Assembly (NCBI GenBank): GCA_947652605.1
Contig: OX393579.1
Coordinates: forward strand, 37,950,970 to 38,014,969
Source of the DNA: Elmis aenea
Lineage: Eukaryota; Arthropoda; Insecta; Coleoptera; Elmidae
DNA length: 64,000 bases
Direction of reading: 5' to 3'
Shown here: positions 1 to 11,213 of the stretch, piece by piece
How the letters are laid out: every line of letters starts with the position of its first letter
How positions within the stretch are numbered: the first letter of the stretch is position 1
Made by a program: the position numbers and the translations under genes
Notes under the pieces: model-generated
Seen by the model: the letters and a program-made list of their open reading frames with translations, nothing else
What the model was told of the DNA's origin: nothing
Database searches by the model: none

Positions 1-45
1 CCAAAGCGTTTATTATTGCGCCACCTAAAAACATCGGTCTGTCTC

Positions 46-752
46 ACAAGGGAGGGTCACAATACGTTGTCGCTAGAATTTGATTAAGGCTGTTTTTTGC
101 ATCAAGGACATCAAAACTAAATGTTTTCAAGAGTTATACGTGCCACTGGCCATTTCCTTCGGTAAAATAGAGGAAAAAACTGAAAAATTGTTATAAAAAG
201 GCAATTTTTGCGATCGCGTTGGCCATGAAACCGTCAGTGATGAAATCGAAATTCTTCTATTTACCAATGCACCCATCATTTGCCAATAAAATGGTGCAAA
301 GTTTTTAAAAAAATCTTGAATGGTTTCGAAGAAAACTTCAAAAACAAAACCCCTGCATAAATGCTATGATTGAGAAGTTGTGGTATATTTGTTACAACTA
401 AATCTATAGGACTTGCATAGGCACTTAACATAGCGTAAAGTATTTTTACAAAGGCCTCGTTTTTGACGTTTTTCTCCGGAACCGTTTAAGATTTTTTCAA
501 AAACTTTGCACCATTTTACTTGCAAAGGATGCGCGCATTGGTAAATAGAAGAATTTAGATCTTGTCTCTGACGGTTTCATGGCCAACGCGATCGCAAAAA
601 TTACTTTTATTATTCAGATTTTTAGTTTTCCCCCTATTTTTCCGAAGAAATTGCACGTTAAACTCTGCAAAACATTTAGTTTTGATGTTCTTAATGCAAT
701 AAACACAGCCTTAATCAAATTTTAGTGACAACGTATCGTGACCTTCCTTGGT
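46..752. repeat. Palindromic (foldback) MITE, copy 1
   Basis: The outer sequence GGGAGGGTCACAATACG at about 50 is repeated in inverse as CGTATCGTGACCTTCC at about 730, and the complementarity continues for roughly 330 bases inward on each side, leaving a short centre near 400. A second copy in the same window (50230-50916) has the same arms and centre. No transposase is encoded. I infer a non-autonomous terminal-inverted-repeat element; the superfamily is not resolved because the target duplication is unclear. Confidence 0.75.
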
Positions 753-1017
753 CAGCATCGTGATTATAACCTGTAAATCACAACTATAAATTCATTTGCC
801 GTTCGTTGCTTGTCGTTGTGTGATTATTGTTTGTTTGTTGTCATCCTGTTTGTTTGCTTTAATTTTACGCTTTACTATAATACAAAAGGCTTATTCAAGA
901 CTCTTACCAGTTTGTTGTGCTTTCCATGTAAGTACTAAATAATTGTTTTTTCTCAATTTATATTAATTAAAACAAAATTCAGTGTTAACACAATATCTTT
1001 TCAGTGCTTGTTACAAA

Positions 1018-1477
1018 ATGAATATGTTGAATAAACATCTACATAGTCAAGAAAGTCAGCTTGTTTACAATATATTCCAATTTATGCACCAAGAAAAAGA
1101 AGCTGAAGAAGTTGTGATAACCCTTAACCGTTTAAATGATCGAGTTGTTGCTGCTACAGGCGTTTCATACAGTTCCTTAAAGCGAATTCTAAAGGAAGGC
1201 TCGATAAGGCCAAAAGGCAAAAATTTTAATCTTCTAAAATAAAAGTGAAGCTAGGTCTCAAATCGAACGTAGACGAGATCGATGAAGAACGTATTTGAAA
1301 TGTAATGCACAATTTTGTGCATGTTTATAAACGAATGCCAACAATAAAAGCTGTTTTCGAAGAGGTTAAGAAAAAAGGAGTAAACATCGAGGGAAAAATC
1401 GCCTCGTTTCGAATTTTAATAAAGAAATCGAGGTTATGTTCAGTATTTAAAAATAAAAATGTTTGTTAGAACGTAAG
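1018..1477 (+). pseudogene. DDE-transposase N-terminal relic (helix-turn-helix part)
   Basis: From ATG 1018 the frame reads a helical N-terminus with QLVYNIFQFMHQEKEAEE, then RVVAATGVSYSSLKRILKEG, a helix-turn-helix-like segment. It resembles, from memory, the N-terminal region of a DDE transposase-type protein family common in beetles and aphids. The frame hits a stop at 1240. A shifted frame continues with an in-frame TGA near 1297, then MPTIKAVFEEVKKKGVN and SFRILIKK, matching the next part of that family, and another frameshift follows near 1465. A 5' untranslated exon is suggested by a GTAAGT donor at 929 and a TATCTTTTCAG acceptor just before 1004. The catalytic domain is absent: the sequence is cut at 1476 by the foldback element that follows. 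Clearly dead. The exact transposon family is inferred from memory. Confidence 0.55.
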
Positions 1478-1484
1478 TTATTTT

Positions 1485-3157
1485 ACCCGCGTTACTTTAG
1501 CAATAAAAATTGGCAATATTAAATATATCCGTTTAAAAAAAAGACATAACCTTCATTTTTGCAGGGTAGCTATAAATTCACAGCTTCTATAGGCCCATAA
1601 TGTTAAAAAAATATTGGCCACCCCCGGAGGCGGAAGCCCAATTGTCAAATTATAACAAAAGACCCTGCCACCTTCAACTTTACACCAACGGTAGCTTGTA
1701 TAGTTAGTAGACGATCCCCTATCTCAAAATCGTTTGGGCCACGTTTCTACGGCGGCGGCGATTATTCAAAGAATATTTCGAAAATCTATTGCTGGATCGA
1801 TGGGAAGACCCTGCCACCTTCAAATTTACACCAAAGGTAGCTTCTAAAATTAGTAGACGATCCCCTATCTCAAAATCGTTTAGGCCACGTTTCTTCGGCG
1901 GCGGCGATTATTCAAAAATTATTTCAAAAATCTATTGCTGGGTCGAACGGAAGACCCTGCCACCTTCAAATTTACACCGACAGTAGCTTGCATAATTAGT
2001 AGACCATCCCCTATCTCAAAATCGTTTGGGCCACGTTTCTACGGCGGCGGCGAATATTCAAAGAATATTTCGAAAATCTATTGCTGGATCGATGGGAAGA
2101 CCCTGCCACCTTCAAATTTACACCAAAGGTAGCTTCTATAATTAGTAGACGATCCCCTGTCTCAAAATCGTTTAGGCCACGTTTCTTCGGCGGCGGCGAT
2201 TATTCAAAGATTATTTCAAAAATCTATTGCTGGGTCGAACGGAAGACCCTGCCACCTTCAAATTTACACCGACAGTAGCTTGCATAATTAGTAGACCATC
2301 CCCTATCTCAAAATCGTTTAGGCCACGTTTCTACGGCGACGGCGAATATTCAAAGATTATTTCAAAAATCTATTGCTGGGTCGAACGAAGGACCCTGTCA
2401 CCTTCAAATTTACACCAAAGGTAGCTTCTATAATTAGTAGACCATCCCCTATCTCAAAATCGTTTAGGTCACGTTTCTACGGCGACGGCGAATATTCAAA
2501 GATTATTTCAAAAGTCTATTGCTGGGTCGAACGGAGGACCCTGCCACCTTCAAATTAACACCAAAGGTAGCTTCTATAATTAGTAGACGATCCCCTATCT
2601 CAAAATCGTTTAGGCTACGTTTCTTCGGCGGCGGCGAAAATTCAAAAATTATTTCAAAAGTCTATTGCTGGGTCGAACGGAGGACCCTGCCACCTTCAAA
2701 TTTACAATAGATTTTTGAAATAATCTTTGAATATTCGCCGCCGCCGTAGAAACGTGGCCCAAACGATTTTGAGATAGGGGATCGTCTACTAACTATACAA
2801 GCTACCTTTGGGGTACATTTGAAGGTGGCAGGGTCCTCCCATCGATGCAGCAATAGATTTTTGAAATAATCTTTGAATATTCGCCGCCGCCGTAGAAACG
2901 TGGCCTAAATGATTTTGAGATAGGGGATCGTCTACTTACCATACAAGCTACCGTTGGTGTAAATTTGAAGGTGGCAGGGTCTTTGGTTAAAATTTGACAA
3001 TTGGGTTTTTGCCTCCGGGGGTGGCCAATATTTTTTTAACATGATGGGCATATAGAGGCTGTGAATTTATAGCTACCCTACAAAAATGAAGGTTTTGTCA
3101 TTTTTTTTAACGGAGATATTTAATATTGCCAATTTTTATTGCTAAAGTAACGCGGGT
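1485..3157. mobile_element. Foldback transposon with tandem-repeat arms
   Basis: The ends ACCCGCGTTACTTTAGC and GCTAAAGTAACGCGGGT are perfect inverse copies. They are flanked by an exact 9-bp duplication AGTTATTTT (1476-1484 and 3158-3166). The inverted terminal part runs about 170 bp on each side (1485-1660 against 2985-3157). The interior is a 146-bp tandem repeat: about seven units in one orientation, then about two in the opposite one. A 9-bp duplication with repeat-rich arms is the architecture of Foldback and Mutator-like elements. No transposase is present. The short ORFs of 60-65 codons in the array are artefacts of the 146-bp period. Confidence 0.85.
1661..2990. repeat. 146-bp tandem repeat inside the foldback element
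   Basis: The phrase GACCCTGCCACCTTCAA recurs every 146 bases from 1661 to about 2683. After 2705 the unit continues in reverse orientation to 2990. Units alternate between two subtypes, so the true period is a 292-bp dimer: the segments near 1810 and 2102 match each other better than their neighbours, as do those near 1950 and 2245. Each unit carries a GGCGGCGGCG tract. Confidence 0.85.
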
Positions 3158-3256
3158 AGTTATTTTAATATCCACCAGCTTTTTAATGAAAACACTTTGT
3201 ATGTACTTTACAATTATAGTGAAAATATTATTTATAGTATAAATATAGTTACTTAC

Positions 3257-3392
3257 CATCTTTAAAATTTAACTTCTTCGCTATCTCACTCCAAATCCTA
3301 TTCTTCAATTTAGTTTTCATGTAGTTAACATGTGTCGTATCGTAAAGTATACTGTGCTCCCTGACTGCTTCTATTAATTTCTCGTCAGCCAT
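3257..3392 (-). CDS. MADF-domain protein, first coding exon (partial)
   Basis: Read on the minus strand from ATG 3392, the exon encodes 45 codons with KLIEAVREHSILYDTTHVNY followed by IWSEIAKKLNFK. This is the first half of a MADF (Myb/SANT-like, DNA-binding adaptor) domain, which normally starts very near the N-terminus with this LI-x-V-R spacing and an IW-x-EIA-x-L motif. The exon ends at a good donor (GTAAGT, 3256-3251) in phase 1. The rest of the domain must lie downstream on the minus strand, but 3157-1485 is the foldback element and I find no second exon before the window edge. It may be a real host gene with a long intron, or a remnant of a transposon-encoded MADF protein of the kind carried by PIF/Harbinger-type elements. 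Identity of the domain is fairly secure; gene status is not. Confidence 0.6.
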
Positions 3393-3702
3393 CATATATT
3401 ATAACAATGATATATTTAAGTGAAATGAATAATGAAAAGTAAACAACAAACACCTATTTAATATGACGCGTTAGGTGCGTGGGACACGAGAAACTGTGTC
3501 TCGATCGATCACAGCGTCACGCGTCTGCAAACAGACGCGAGCAGCGCTGTGTAGCGTCGTCTTACCAATTTACGCTGTCCTATTAGTTCTGTGCTGTGTC
3601 GCTTTACACGCGTCATACGTAGGGTCGAGGTTAAACACTGGGCAACGTTCTATTGGCTGGGGTGTATACAAGGTCGAGTTTCGCTTGCGTCTAGGCTTGC
3701 GC
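3393..3702 (-). promoter_or_regulatory. GC-rich segment 5' of the MADF exon, possible promoter
   Basis: From about 3465 to 3702 the base composition changes sharply to GC- and CpG-rich (many CGTC, GCGC and GACGCG words) in an AT-rich region. It lies directly upstream of the minus-strand MADF start. A housekeeping-type promoter is one reading. It could equally be part of an unrecognised element, since hAT ends start immediately beyond it. The plus-strand 94-codon ORF here shows no recognisable protein. Confidence 0.25.
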
Positions 3703-3771
3703 CAGTGGCGCGCCGTTGGTAGTGATTGCCGGGGTGCGAACTCATTTCAGGCGCCCTAAATCCATATTGTT
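3703..3771. mobile_element. hAT element end, solo fragment
   Basis: The segment starting CAGTGGCGCGCCGTTGGT and ending near AAATCCATATTG is a close copy of the first ~66 bases of the hAT at 4045-4486. The rest of the element is missing, so this is a truncated terminus. Confidence 0.65.
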
Positions 3772-3911
3772 AATGTCACGAGTAAAAAAATCTATAATTG
3801 GCAATATTCAATGGAGAGTAGAGAGAAGTTGGTGTTATTCGCTTCGCAAGCGAAAGCGTATTATAAATAAAAATTAACATTGTCATTTTACTTTTATGAG
3901 GTAGTAAACGT

Positions 3912-4682
3912 CAGTGGCGTACGCAAGGGGTGGGTTGGGGGATAAATCCACCCCGAAAATTTCAAAATTGCGCAATAGACTGCTTTTCCATACATTTAAA
4001 ATATATTATGTTTGTAAATTTTACTCATAAATGCTATTTTTGGGCAGTGGCGCGCCGTTGGTATTAATCGCCGGGGTGCGAACTCATTTCTGGCGCCCTA
4101 AATCCATATTGGAATAAGATTTTAAAAAAAAATACACGTGTGGTTTCAATATACATTTATTTTATACATGTTATTTAAACATTTTATACATTTTATATTT
4201 TATATACCTGTTTATTACAATTGTATTGCAATTTATAAAACTGAAACACAATATTTGTAACAAATCATTTTTTCTAGCTTTCTTTGTCGCAAATTCATTG
4301 AAAATGGAATCGATGCCTAAATTCTACACAATTTCGTTTTTGATACTTGTTAAGTAAGGCCAAATAATGAATCTGTCTTCCTTTCGCTTTTGCGTGAAAA
4401 CGTATAGGCACAATTTTATCTCGTTGCATGCGCCCCCTGATTGACCGCACCCGGGTGCAAAGCACCCCTGCCACGGCGCGCCACTGTTTTTGGGTACGTT
4501 TCATGGCGCTGTCACCCGGAGTGCAACCGCCTCCCTGGACCCCCCGCAACTCTTTCTTACAACTCACTTTTCCCCCTAGGCCATTTTCTGATTGCACCAT
4601 TACTAAGCCCCGTTTAAAATTGTATTATTTTTGCAAATTAAAACAATATCCCCCCTAAAATAGTTTTCTGCGTACGCCACTG
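3912..4682. mobile_element. hAT-type MITE (outer, interrupted)
   Basis: The termini CAGTGGCGTACGCA and TGCGTACGCCACTG are exact inverse copies. They are flanked by GTAAACGT (3904-3911) and GTAAATGT (4683-4690), an 8-bp target duplication with one mismatch, diagnostic of hAT. The element is interrupted by a second hAT (4045-4486). Without that insert and its duplication it would be about 320 bp. Overlapping ORFs on both strands show no transposase motif. Confidence 0.85.
4045..4486. mobile_element. hAT-type MITE (inner, nested)
   Basis: The 14-bp termini CAGTGGCGCGCCGT and ACGGCGCGCCACTG are perfect inverse copies. The 8-bp duplication TTTTTGGG is exact on both sides (4037-4044 and 4487-4494). 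It sits inside the outer hAT MITE, so it is the younger insertion. No coding capacity seen. Confidence 0.9.
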
Positions 4683-4789
4683 GTAAATGTTGTTCCGGAG
4701 TTCAAAAGCCTGTTGAAATATCGGGAACTTTTCAACATAAGTTTCCGCTAGATGGCGATAAGTCTACGAATGAAATTTAGATTGACAAT

Positions 4790-5060
4790 TAATTAACACT
4801 TTTCTACATTTTTAAAATATTATACAAAGCCCTTTTTACGCTTGATCAAAATAGTAAAACTTTAAACATATAGAAACTCATATATCTTTAAATACAACAC
4901 CCTATATTTTCTTAGTGTCATAGAAAATTTAATTGTGCTTCAAAAACAATAAGCCTGTTTTATGACTAAAATGACATTTTTCGAGATATCGTGATTTTTC
5001 ATCAAATCTGGAACATACGATAACGGTCAGATACCAAATTTTATTATTATATCTTTAATA
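4790..5060. repeat. Degenerate mariner terminal sequence
   Basis: The stretch from TATTATACAAAGCCC through CGAGATATCGTG to CGATAACGGTCAGATACC resembles pieces of both long inverted termini of the mariner at 13427-17317, including ACAACACCCT and the ATACGATAACGGTCAG word. It is strongly diverged and has no intact ends. Confidence 0.5.
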
Positions 5061-6375
5061 ATATCTGTCTCTTTTCATAATTTCATATAAACAAAGATTT
5101 GTGTGACAGAATTAGCTAAATTTTGGGATTTCAATATAAATTTAAAGATCAAGGCTGTTATTAAATAATTTTAGGTATTAGGATTCTTCATTTGATAAGT
5201 AAAATTACAATTAAAAATATTTTTGTAATGCAAAAATAAAAACTATGTTTATTATAACGTCCTTAAAAGTAAGTACAGCAATATATTGTTGCCAACTATC
5301 GTACACACAAAAAAACACTGTTACCATGTGCTGTTTTAAATTCTATGTACACTGCGTGTATCATGGGTTGCATACGTACCGTGGAAATACGCGCTCCATA
5401 AATGTTTTTTTAAACATTAATAGCTAATAACAATTACTAACCCTTCATTTTACTCATTTTTTAGTTGCTATAATTATTATTGCATCTATTTCTGTATGCC
5501 AATTGAGTATTTACCTTCAATTTTAGTTTGAAAATTGAATTATTAAAATAAATCCTATATAATTCCATAGCCGCTATTAGAAATTTGGAGGGAGCATGAA
5601 ACTTGGCCATACCCGCTACCCTACTCATACGCGTTCTCAATTTGCGCCTAGCCTAGTGTATCTGTGCTGGATATTATATTTGAACATTTTTCAAATTAGT
5701 TGTCAATAAAGTCTTAAAATGTATATTGCAAGCCGCGTTCGTTGAGTTGATTTCACAAGAAATAAATAAAATAAAGCGCGGTAAAATTTTTATTTCAATC
5801 CAGAATTACAGAAAAACAAATTGATTTTTTTTATATAAAAATATAGTCGTTGGGATCTATAATAAATACTCGCAAGATTTCTTAATAATAATATAAATTA
5901 CGGAATTATTAACGAAAACACAATTTTCCTTACAAACGGCTTTCACGATAAAGTTTTTAAATGTTTTTTCTAATACAATTCTGTTTTTCAAAAAACAAAG
6001 GAGTTAATTGAGGTAGTAATGATTTCTGGCAAGCACTGCCTATTGCGAATCTTGTAAAACAAATACACCATAACTACCTACAAATCGTATGCACCAGTAA
6101 AATTGCTTTCATTACAGAATTCATATCCACGAAACTAAAAAGTTTGGCCATTAAACCTATAAACCAACATTGTATAGAAACCCAGGATATGGAAAAAGGT
6201 ATGAAAAAGATTCGTGATGACAGTACTAATATTTTCAACTTAAGCAAAATTTAAGTTCATAGAAAGAGTAACCAATGATAAAGTTATTGTAACCTAAATA
6301 AAATATACGCAGTTTAATGCAAGTCAAAAAACACAGTTTGCATGATCGTATGATGTACGATGTATTTGCACATTT
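5061..6375. other. AT-rich intergenic stretch
   Basis: No supported gene. A short GC-richer patch around 5600-5760 ends with CAATAAAG, which could be a polyadenylation signal of an old retro-insertion, but there is no frame to support it. The rest is AT-rich without clear repeats. Confidence 0.5.
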
Positions 6376-6383
6376 CCTAAAAT

Positions 6384-7565
6384 CAGGGTTGAGCAGATTT
6401 AAATCAATTGATTTAAATCACAATTTAAATCATGATTTAAATCAAGTGATTTAAAAAAGAACAATTTAAATCACAGATTATATGAGTACAATATAATATT
6501 TGTAATAAAACAAAATTGTATTACTATTAGTAATTAAATACACGAAATGGTGAATAAACCATATCAATTTGATCTTGTAAAGTAATATTCATTGTGGAAA
6601 TGCAATAATTCAAAAAATAAATGACAAGTTTTTGACGTTAGCGAAGTGAACAGTCCGTTTTTTCAATTTCCACGGCACTCTATTGCTTCAATAACGATTT
6701 GAAGAAAAATGTCGAATATCTCGAAAAGTATGAGTTTTGGGTATAGGACATACTTAACAAAATATGAAGCTCTGTTAAAGACGAATTGGATGACATAAAA
6801 AAATACAGGGGTTTGCATTTGAAAAAATCGAGTTACGAGCTTTTGAAAATCATGGAAGTTGTCACCTATTTATAAACACCCCTGTATATGTGATTCAATT
6901 TTTTTCATATTGAGCGAACAAAGAAATTTTTTCTGCATGTCCATACCAAATTTCAACTCTGTACTTCAAAATAACTTCAGGAGAATTTTTTAAATAAAGA
7001 CTTAAAACCTTGAATAATTTAAATTTTTTTTTTTTTTACAACGCCGTATAAAAACCTGTAGTATTATATATTGATGCAAAGCTAAAATTAAGGCGGTCAA
7101 AAATATTAAATAAAAAATTGGGTGTTGTATTTGAAATATAAAAGTTGCTATTAGTTCCAGAAAGGTGACTCACCCTGTATATTTGAAAATATTTTTATTG
7201 TGTTGTTTAGAAAAAACTGTATAAAATAGCATTTGAATCAACTTCATATCTCAAGCCGTTTAGCCACAATCGATCGATCCCGCACTAATGACTCACCCTG
7301 TATATAATTAATTAAACTACCATTTAGCACTGATTTTTTCAAAATTCCTAATCATTATATTTAATTTTTCATTTTGACAAAAATTCACCAATGAATTAAA
7401 TATATTGGTTATTAAATATATTAGCACAAAACAGAAATAGCATGTGAATATGTCACTAAATTCGATAATATGGTACATTTGATTTAAATCAAAAAAATCC
7501 GATTTAAATCAAATAAATCGATTTTTTTGATTTTTAAAAAAAAATCGTGATTTTTATCCACCCTG
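6384..7565. mobile_element. hAT-type element, TTTAAATCA-rich ends, copy 1
   Basis: The ends are CAGGGTTGAGCAG and ATCCACCCTG. An exact 8-bp duplication CCTAAAAT lies at 6376-6383 and 7566-7573. Subterminal regions on both sides are built from repeats of GATTTAAATCA, presumably transposase-binding sites. A second copy of the same element is at 23032-24261 with its own duplication. No transposase is encoded. Confidence 0.9.
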
Positions 7566-7573
7566 CCTAAAAT

Positions 7574-9092
7574 ATACTTTGTTTCCTTGATTAATATTTT
7601 TTGTAAGCAGTTACTTTTTATTTTAGCATAAACTTAATTTTATTTGTAGTATCTACTTATCACGATAAAAATGTCTAAAATACAACCTTTGGACGAAGTG
7701 CGTCATCAAGTTCATCACATTAACATCAGAAAACTTTAATGGCTCTGCATTCAAAATTAACTGCTAAGCTTAGAGAATTACCAAAGCAACACTGAAAACT
7801 TAATTTATATCAACGCTTTACGTTATAAAACCGTCCTCAACTAACAACTTCTGTGTTGTTAGTTGAGTTGACTAAATACTAACTTTTGTTTGTGTAAAAC
7901 AATTTGAAAAAAATAATGTTTGGCGTTTCATATTTAAACATAAATTTGTATAAGATATTTTAATTAAAGTGCATGTTTTTTGTGTATTTATAAAAGATTT
8001 AAAAAATTAATAAACCGTAAATTAGAATTGATTACAGTTGCTCCAACGTATTATAACTTAATTCGTTTGACAGGCATTTTAAAATCATTTCTAACCCTCG
8101 AGTTTTTAAATACTAAAACAATTTTAAATCCAAAATATGAATAAACGCGGTATCCTAGAGATTATTTTTACATGCCTGGCTGCCACGCCTATTTAAATTA
8201 CTACGCCATATAGTTTATACCAAAAGTTGTCAAGATTAACATAGATATTTGGTTTAGCTATAAATAAGTCAGTTAAATAATAAAACAAATTAGCTTTATT
8301 TGAGACTGAATAAGTCATTTGGAAAAAACGACATAATTTTATTATTTCTTCTGTACTTTCTTTTTTGTAAAATCATAAAATTAAAACTACTTTTTAGGTA
8401 TTTTATTTTGTTGTTGTTGTTGATGGCATTAGATACCAATTTGATTTTCATTCTTCACATAACTAGTGGATTACTGTGTTTGGCAAATGCTATTTTCAGC
8501 GAAATTCCCAATTATAACTTTTAATACATGCTCATCGTTAATCTGATACAATTTCATAGAAATCCATTTCATTTCATTATCTTTTGTTGACCTGACCGAA
8601 ATTCTGAGAATTAATCAGTATTTGTATCTACAAAAAACAGAAAAAAATAACACACTTCTCAGTATTTGATGACAATATGTTTTTCTATCGAGTTGTCCAG
8701 GTATTCACCAATCTGCAGTAGATAGGATAAATGGGATTTTCAATAAATCAATAAGATGTTACAAAATAAATGAAATGTAGAAATTCTAATAGGACGTACC
8801 TAATCAATTTTTTAAACATGGTTAGTGTATAAACTTGTTCATCATATCTAAAATCATATGTTCATAGTCAATTTATCAAATAATCGGGCAAATAACATAA
8901 GCGTGTTTTTATATGCGGATGAAAAACAAAGAATAGCAAAAGCAGCAAACAATGTAGCTTTGAAAACATATGAATAATAAATTTATATTTATTATTTTGG
9001 ATTTTACTGCACAAACATAAAAAGTCTAAATTATTCGATGAAAACATGAACAATATAATACAATAAATTGCACTTATACACATAAAAACGCT
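7574..9092. other. AT-rich intergenic stretch
   Basis: I see no gene or bounded element here. The 74-codon plus-strand ORF at 8300 and the 94-codon minus-strand ORF at 8868 are composition-driven; the latter runs into the hAT end at 9101. Confidence 0.5.
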
Positions 9093-9342
9093 GCAGTGAT
9101 TAGGGATTGTAATACCGGTAAATCGGTTTACCGGTTTACCGGTAAATCGCAAAAAATGCTCTTAAAATTTTAGCGGTAATTTGCCAGTTTTTTACCGGTA
9201 ATTCCGGTAATTTTACAATATCTTACTAATCATGATAAAAATTTAAATCAAATAATCGAAAAAAAATTGACGTATTTTCAAAGAGAAAAAATAAGGGGAA
9301 AACATACAAATGGCATAATATGATTGTTTACTCACTACTCGA

Positions 9343-9477
9343 CCAACAAGTGTAGTAGTATCCGAAAGAGCTTTTTCCAGGGCTGGATTATTTTGTACAA
9401 AAATTAGGTCGCAATTAGGAGACGATAGTTTAGATAAATTATGTTTTCTACGTGCTTATTTTTTAAGAAAAGTTTAA
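9343..9477 (+). pseudogene. hAT transposase C-terminal dimerisation segment
   Basis: Forty-four codons open from CCA 9343 to the stop at 9475-9477, beginning PTSVVVSERAFSRAGLF and ending LCFLRAYFLRKV. This is the hallmark of the hAT family C-terminal dimerisation domain (SERxFSxAG followed by RxxLxxxxLxxLCFLR). It lies inside a hAT with matching ends, so it is that element's own transposase tail. The DDE core and zinc finger upstream are deleted, and no start is available. The frame is intact to the stop, so the deletion may be fairly recent. Confidence 0.8.
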
Positions 9478-9750
9478 AATAAAAAATATTGTTAATAGTT
9501 TGACAACATATTGTATGTTATATCATTTTATATTTTATGTTCAGAATAGATTTATTTTCATGTGTTTTGTGTAATACTGGATTACCTATATTTTTTGTAA
9601 TATTTTTATTTTATATATTATATATTGTTATTTTATATTGTATTATAATAATATTACATAATATTGTATGAAACTGATTGGGATAGTTTAGGCTTCAACT
9701 ATCTCAATCAGTTTCATAATAAATAAATGTATATAAATATATTTATTTTT

Positions 9751-9852
9751 AATATGGTTTTCGGAGTTTATCCGGGTAATATTTAAATTGGCTCGACGTT
9801 TCGGCAAGCTCTCACTATAGGGGAGACGCGGATAAACTCCGAAAACTATATT
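9751..9852. repeat. Short inverted-repeat insertion
   Basis: TATGGTTTTCGGAGTTTATCC and its inverse bracket a 100-bp segment containing GACGTTTCGGC, a word also seen near other repeats in this window. Probably a tiny MITE nested in the hAT. Confidence 0.5.
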
Positions 9853-10261
9853 ACAATTGTTAGTAACCGCAAAAATCTAAAAAGAAACAATATAATATAA
9901 GTATATATAATAACATGGTTTACCGGTAAACCGGTTTTGATTGACAGTTTTACCGAATTACCGGTAATTCAAAAAGTGGGTAAATTTACAATCCCTAGCA
10001 GTGATATATCTACAATAGCGCATTTTTCAATAAAATTACAACCTTTTGGATTTTAATGGTTCTGACAGTTAAAATATTTAAATTACTGACCTTTTTTTTA
10101 TTGGTTATCTGTGATACAAGGTTCAAGCGCAATTATTATTAAGAATAAAAAATTACGGTTAATATTTTGTTAGATTGTACGTAAATTAAACATGCTCAAA
10201 GTAAGTCTCTTCGGTAATAACTAATACGCTTTTTACTAGGAGTGGGCGATATAATAATAAA

Positions 10262-11109
10262 TCTATACAGGGTGTGTATAAATTGGCGGAAGCGCTACAC
10301 GTGGCGATGTTCTTCGTAAAATTCCAAGTCGAAAATCTTAATACGAAAATGTTGTACCATGCTTGTCGTGTCTGCAAGAGGTCCTCAAAGTTTTGACATT
10401 CAGTCCTTTAAAAAGTTTATTATTATTTAATATTTTTTAACGAAAAAGCTGCGATTTGGAATAAAAATAAATTTCGAATATTATTTTTCCTAGATATTGC
10501 GTTTTTCCTTTCAAAAATTGGTGTGAAAAATATGTTAATCACTGATTTGAATTAAAATAATACACATGGCAACATTGTCATTAGCTGCCATCTCTGTTTT
10601 TCTCGTTATTATTTCTAGTTTGTGTTAGACGATACCTAATAGTTTGCAGGTATGTTTACGAACTGAAGGCTTTCAGTTCGAACAAATATTATAAAATAAA
10701 GTAAAAATTGCTGATAAAAAAATGGATGCGATGTTGCCAAATTTTTGTTTCTTTAAATGGTTCCTGAGGCCATAGGATGCATGGTACAACATTTTTGTTT
10801 TAAGATTTTCCACTTGCAATTTTACGAAGAATATCGTCACGTGTAGCGCTTCCGCCAATTTATACACACGCTGTATATAAAAGAGCTTGTTTGTGTGTTT
10901 GTTTGTTCGCTATAGAATCCTAGGTCCGTTGACTGATCGGGACCAAATTTTGCACTGTTACTATTTAGGATCCAACGGATTAAACGTCGTCTAAAGAACG
11001 GCCGGGAACGTCTGCGAACGTCCGCCGAGCGCGAGCGTGGAGCGCGAGTAGTCTATGATTGATAAAAGAGAATTGTAATCACCCGTGCAACGCTGGGTAA
11101 ATCAACTAG
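10262..11109 (+). mobile_element. Non-autonomous Helitron, interrupted by a MITE
   Basis: The 3' end has a short GC hairpin (ACCCGTGCAACGCTGGGTA) followed about ten bases later by CTAG, next to a T (11110). This is the canonical Helitron terminus. Joining the flanks of the MITE at 10268-10873 with one TA gives a 5' end TCTATATAAAAGAGC followed by TTGTTTG-type repeats, as in known insect Helitrons, preceded by A. No target duplication is expected. Without the MITE the Helitron is about 240 bp and non-coding. Confidence 0.6.
10268..10873. mobile_element. Tc1/mariner-type foldback MITE
   Basis: The ends CAGGGTGTGTATAAATTGGC and GCCAATTTATACACACGCTG are inverse copies flanked by TA on each side. 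The inverted arms extend about 130 bp (CGGAAGCGCTACACGTG and its inverse). The two 63-64 codon ORFs read from its arms and are not genes. Confidence 0.8.
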
Positions 11110-11213
11110 TTTTAATACAATTTTGATATCGATATAGAAAAAAATTGATATCGACATACCGATGTAAGTATCTACTATATTTTCGATATTTCTCGATATC
11201 GATAACAAAAATA

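Larger units (their letters stand above)
9101..9997 (+). mobile_element. hAT transposon, internally deleted
   Basis: The ends TAGGGATTGTAA and TTTACAATCCCTA are inverse copies, and both subterminal regions are built from ACCGGTAAA words. The 8-bp duplication GCAGTGAT is exact (9093-9100 and 9998-10005). The centre retains only the tail of the transposase gene (9343-9477). A ~21-bp stem hairpin with TGAAACTGATTG / CAATCAGTTTCA arms lies at 9667-9716. A further inverted repeat, TTTTCGGAGTTTATCCG, at 9753-9850 is probably a small nested element. Confidence 0.9.

Noticed and set aside
1789..2853. Seven similar 61-65 codon ORFs in a row, like a repeated peptide gene
   Set aside because: They start every 146 bases and follow the tandem repeat of the foldback element; the period is not a multiple of three and the reversed units give the same peptide on the other strand.
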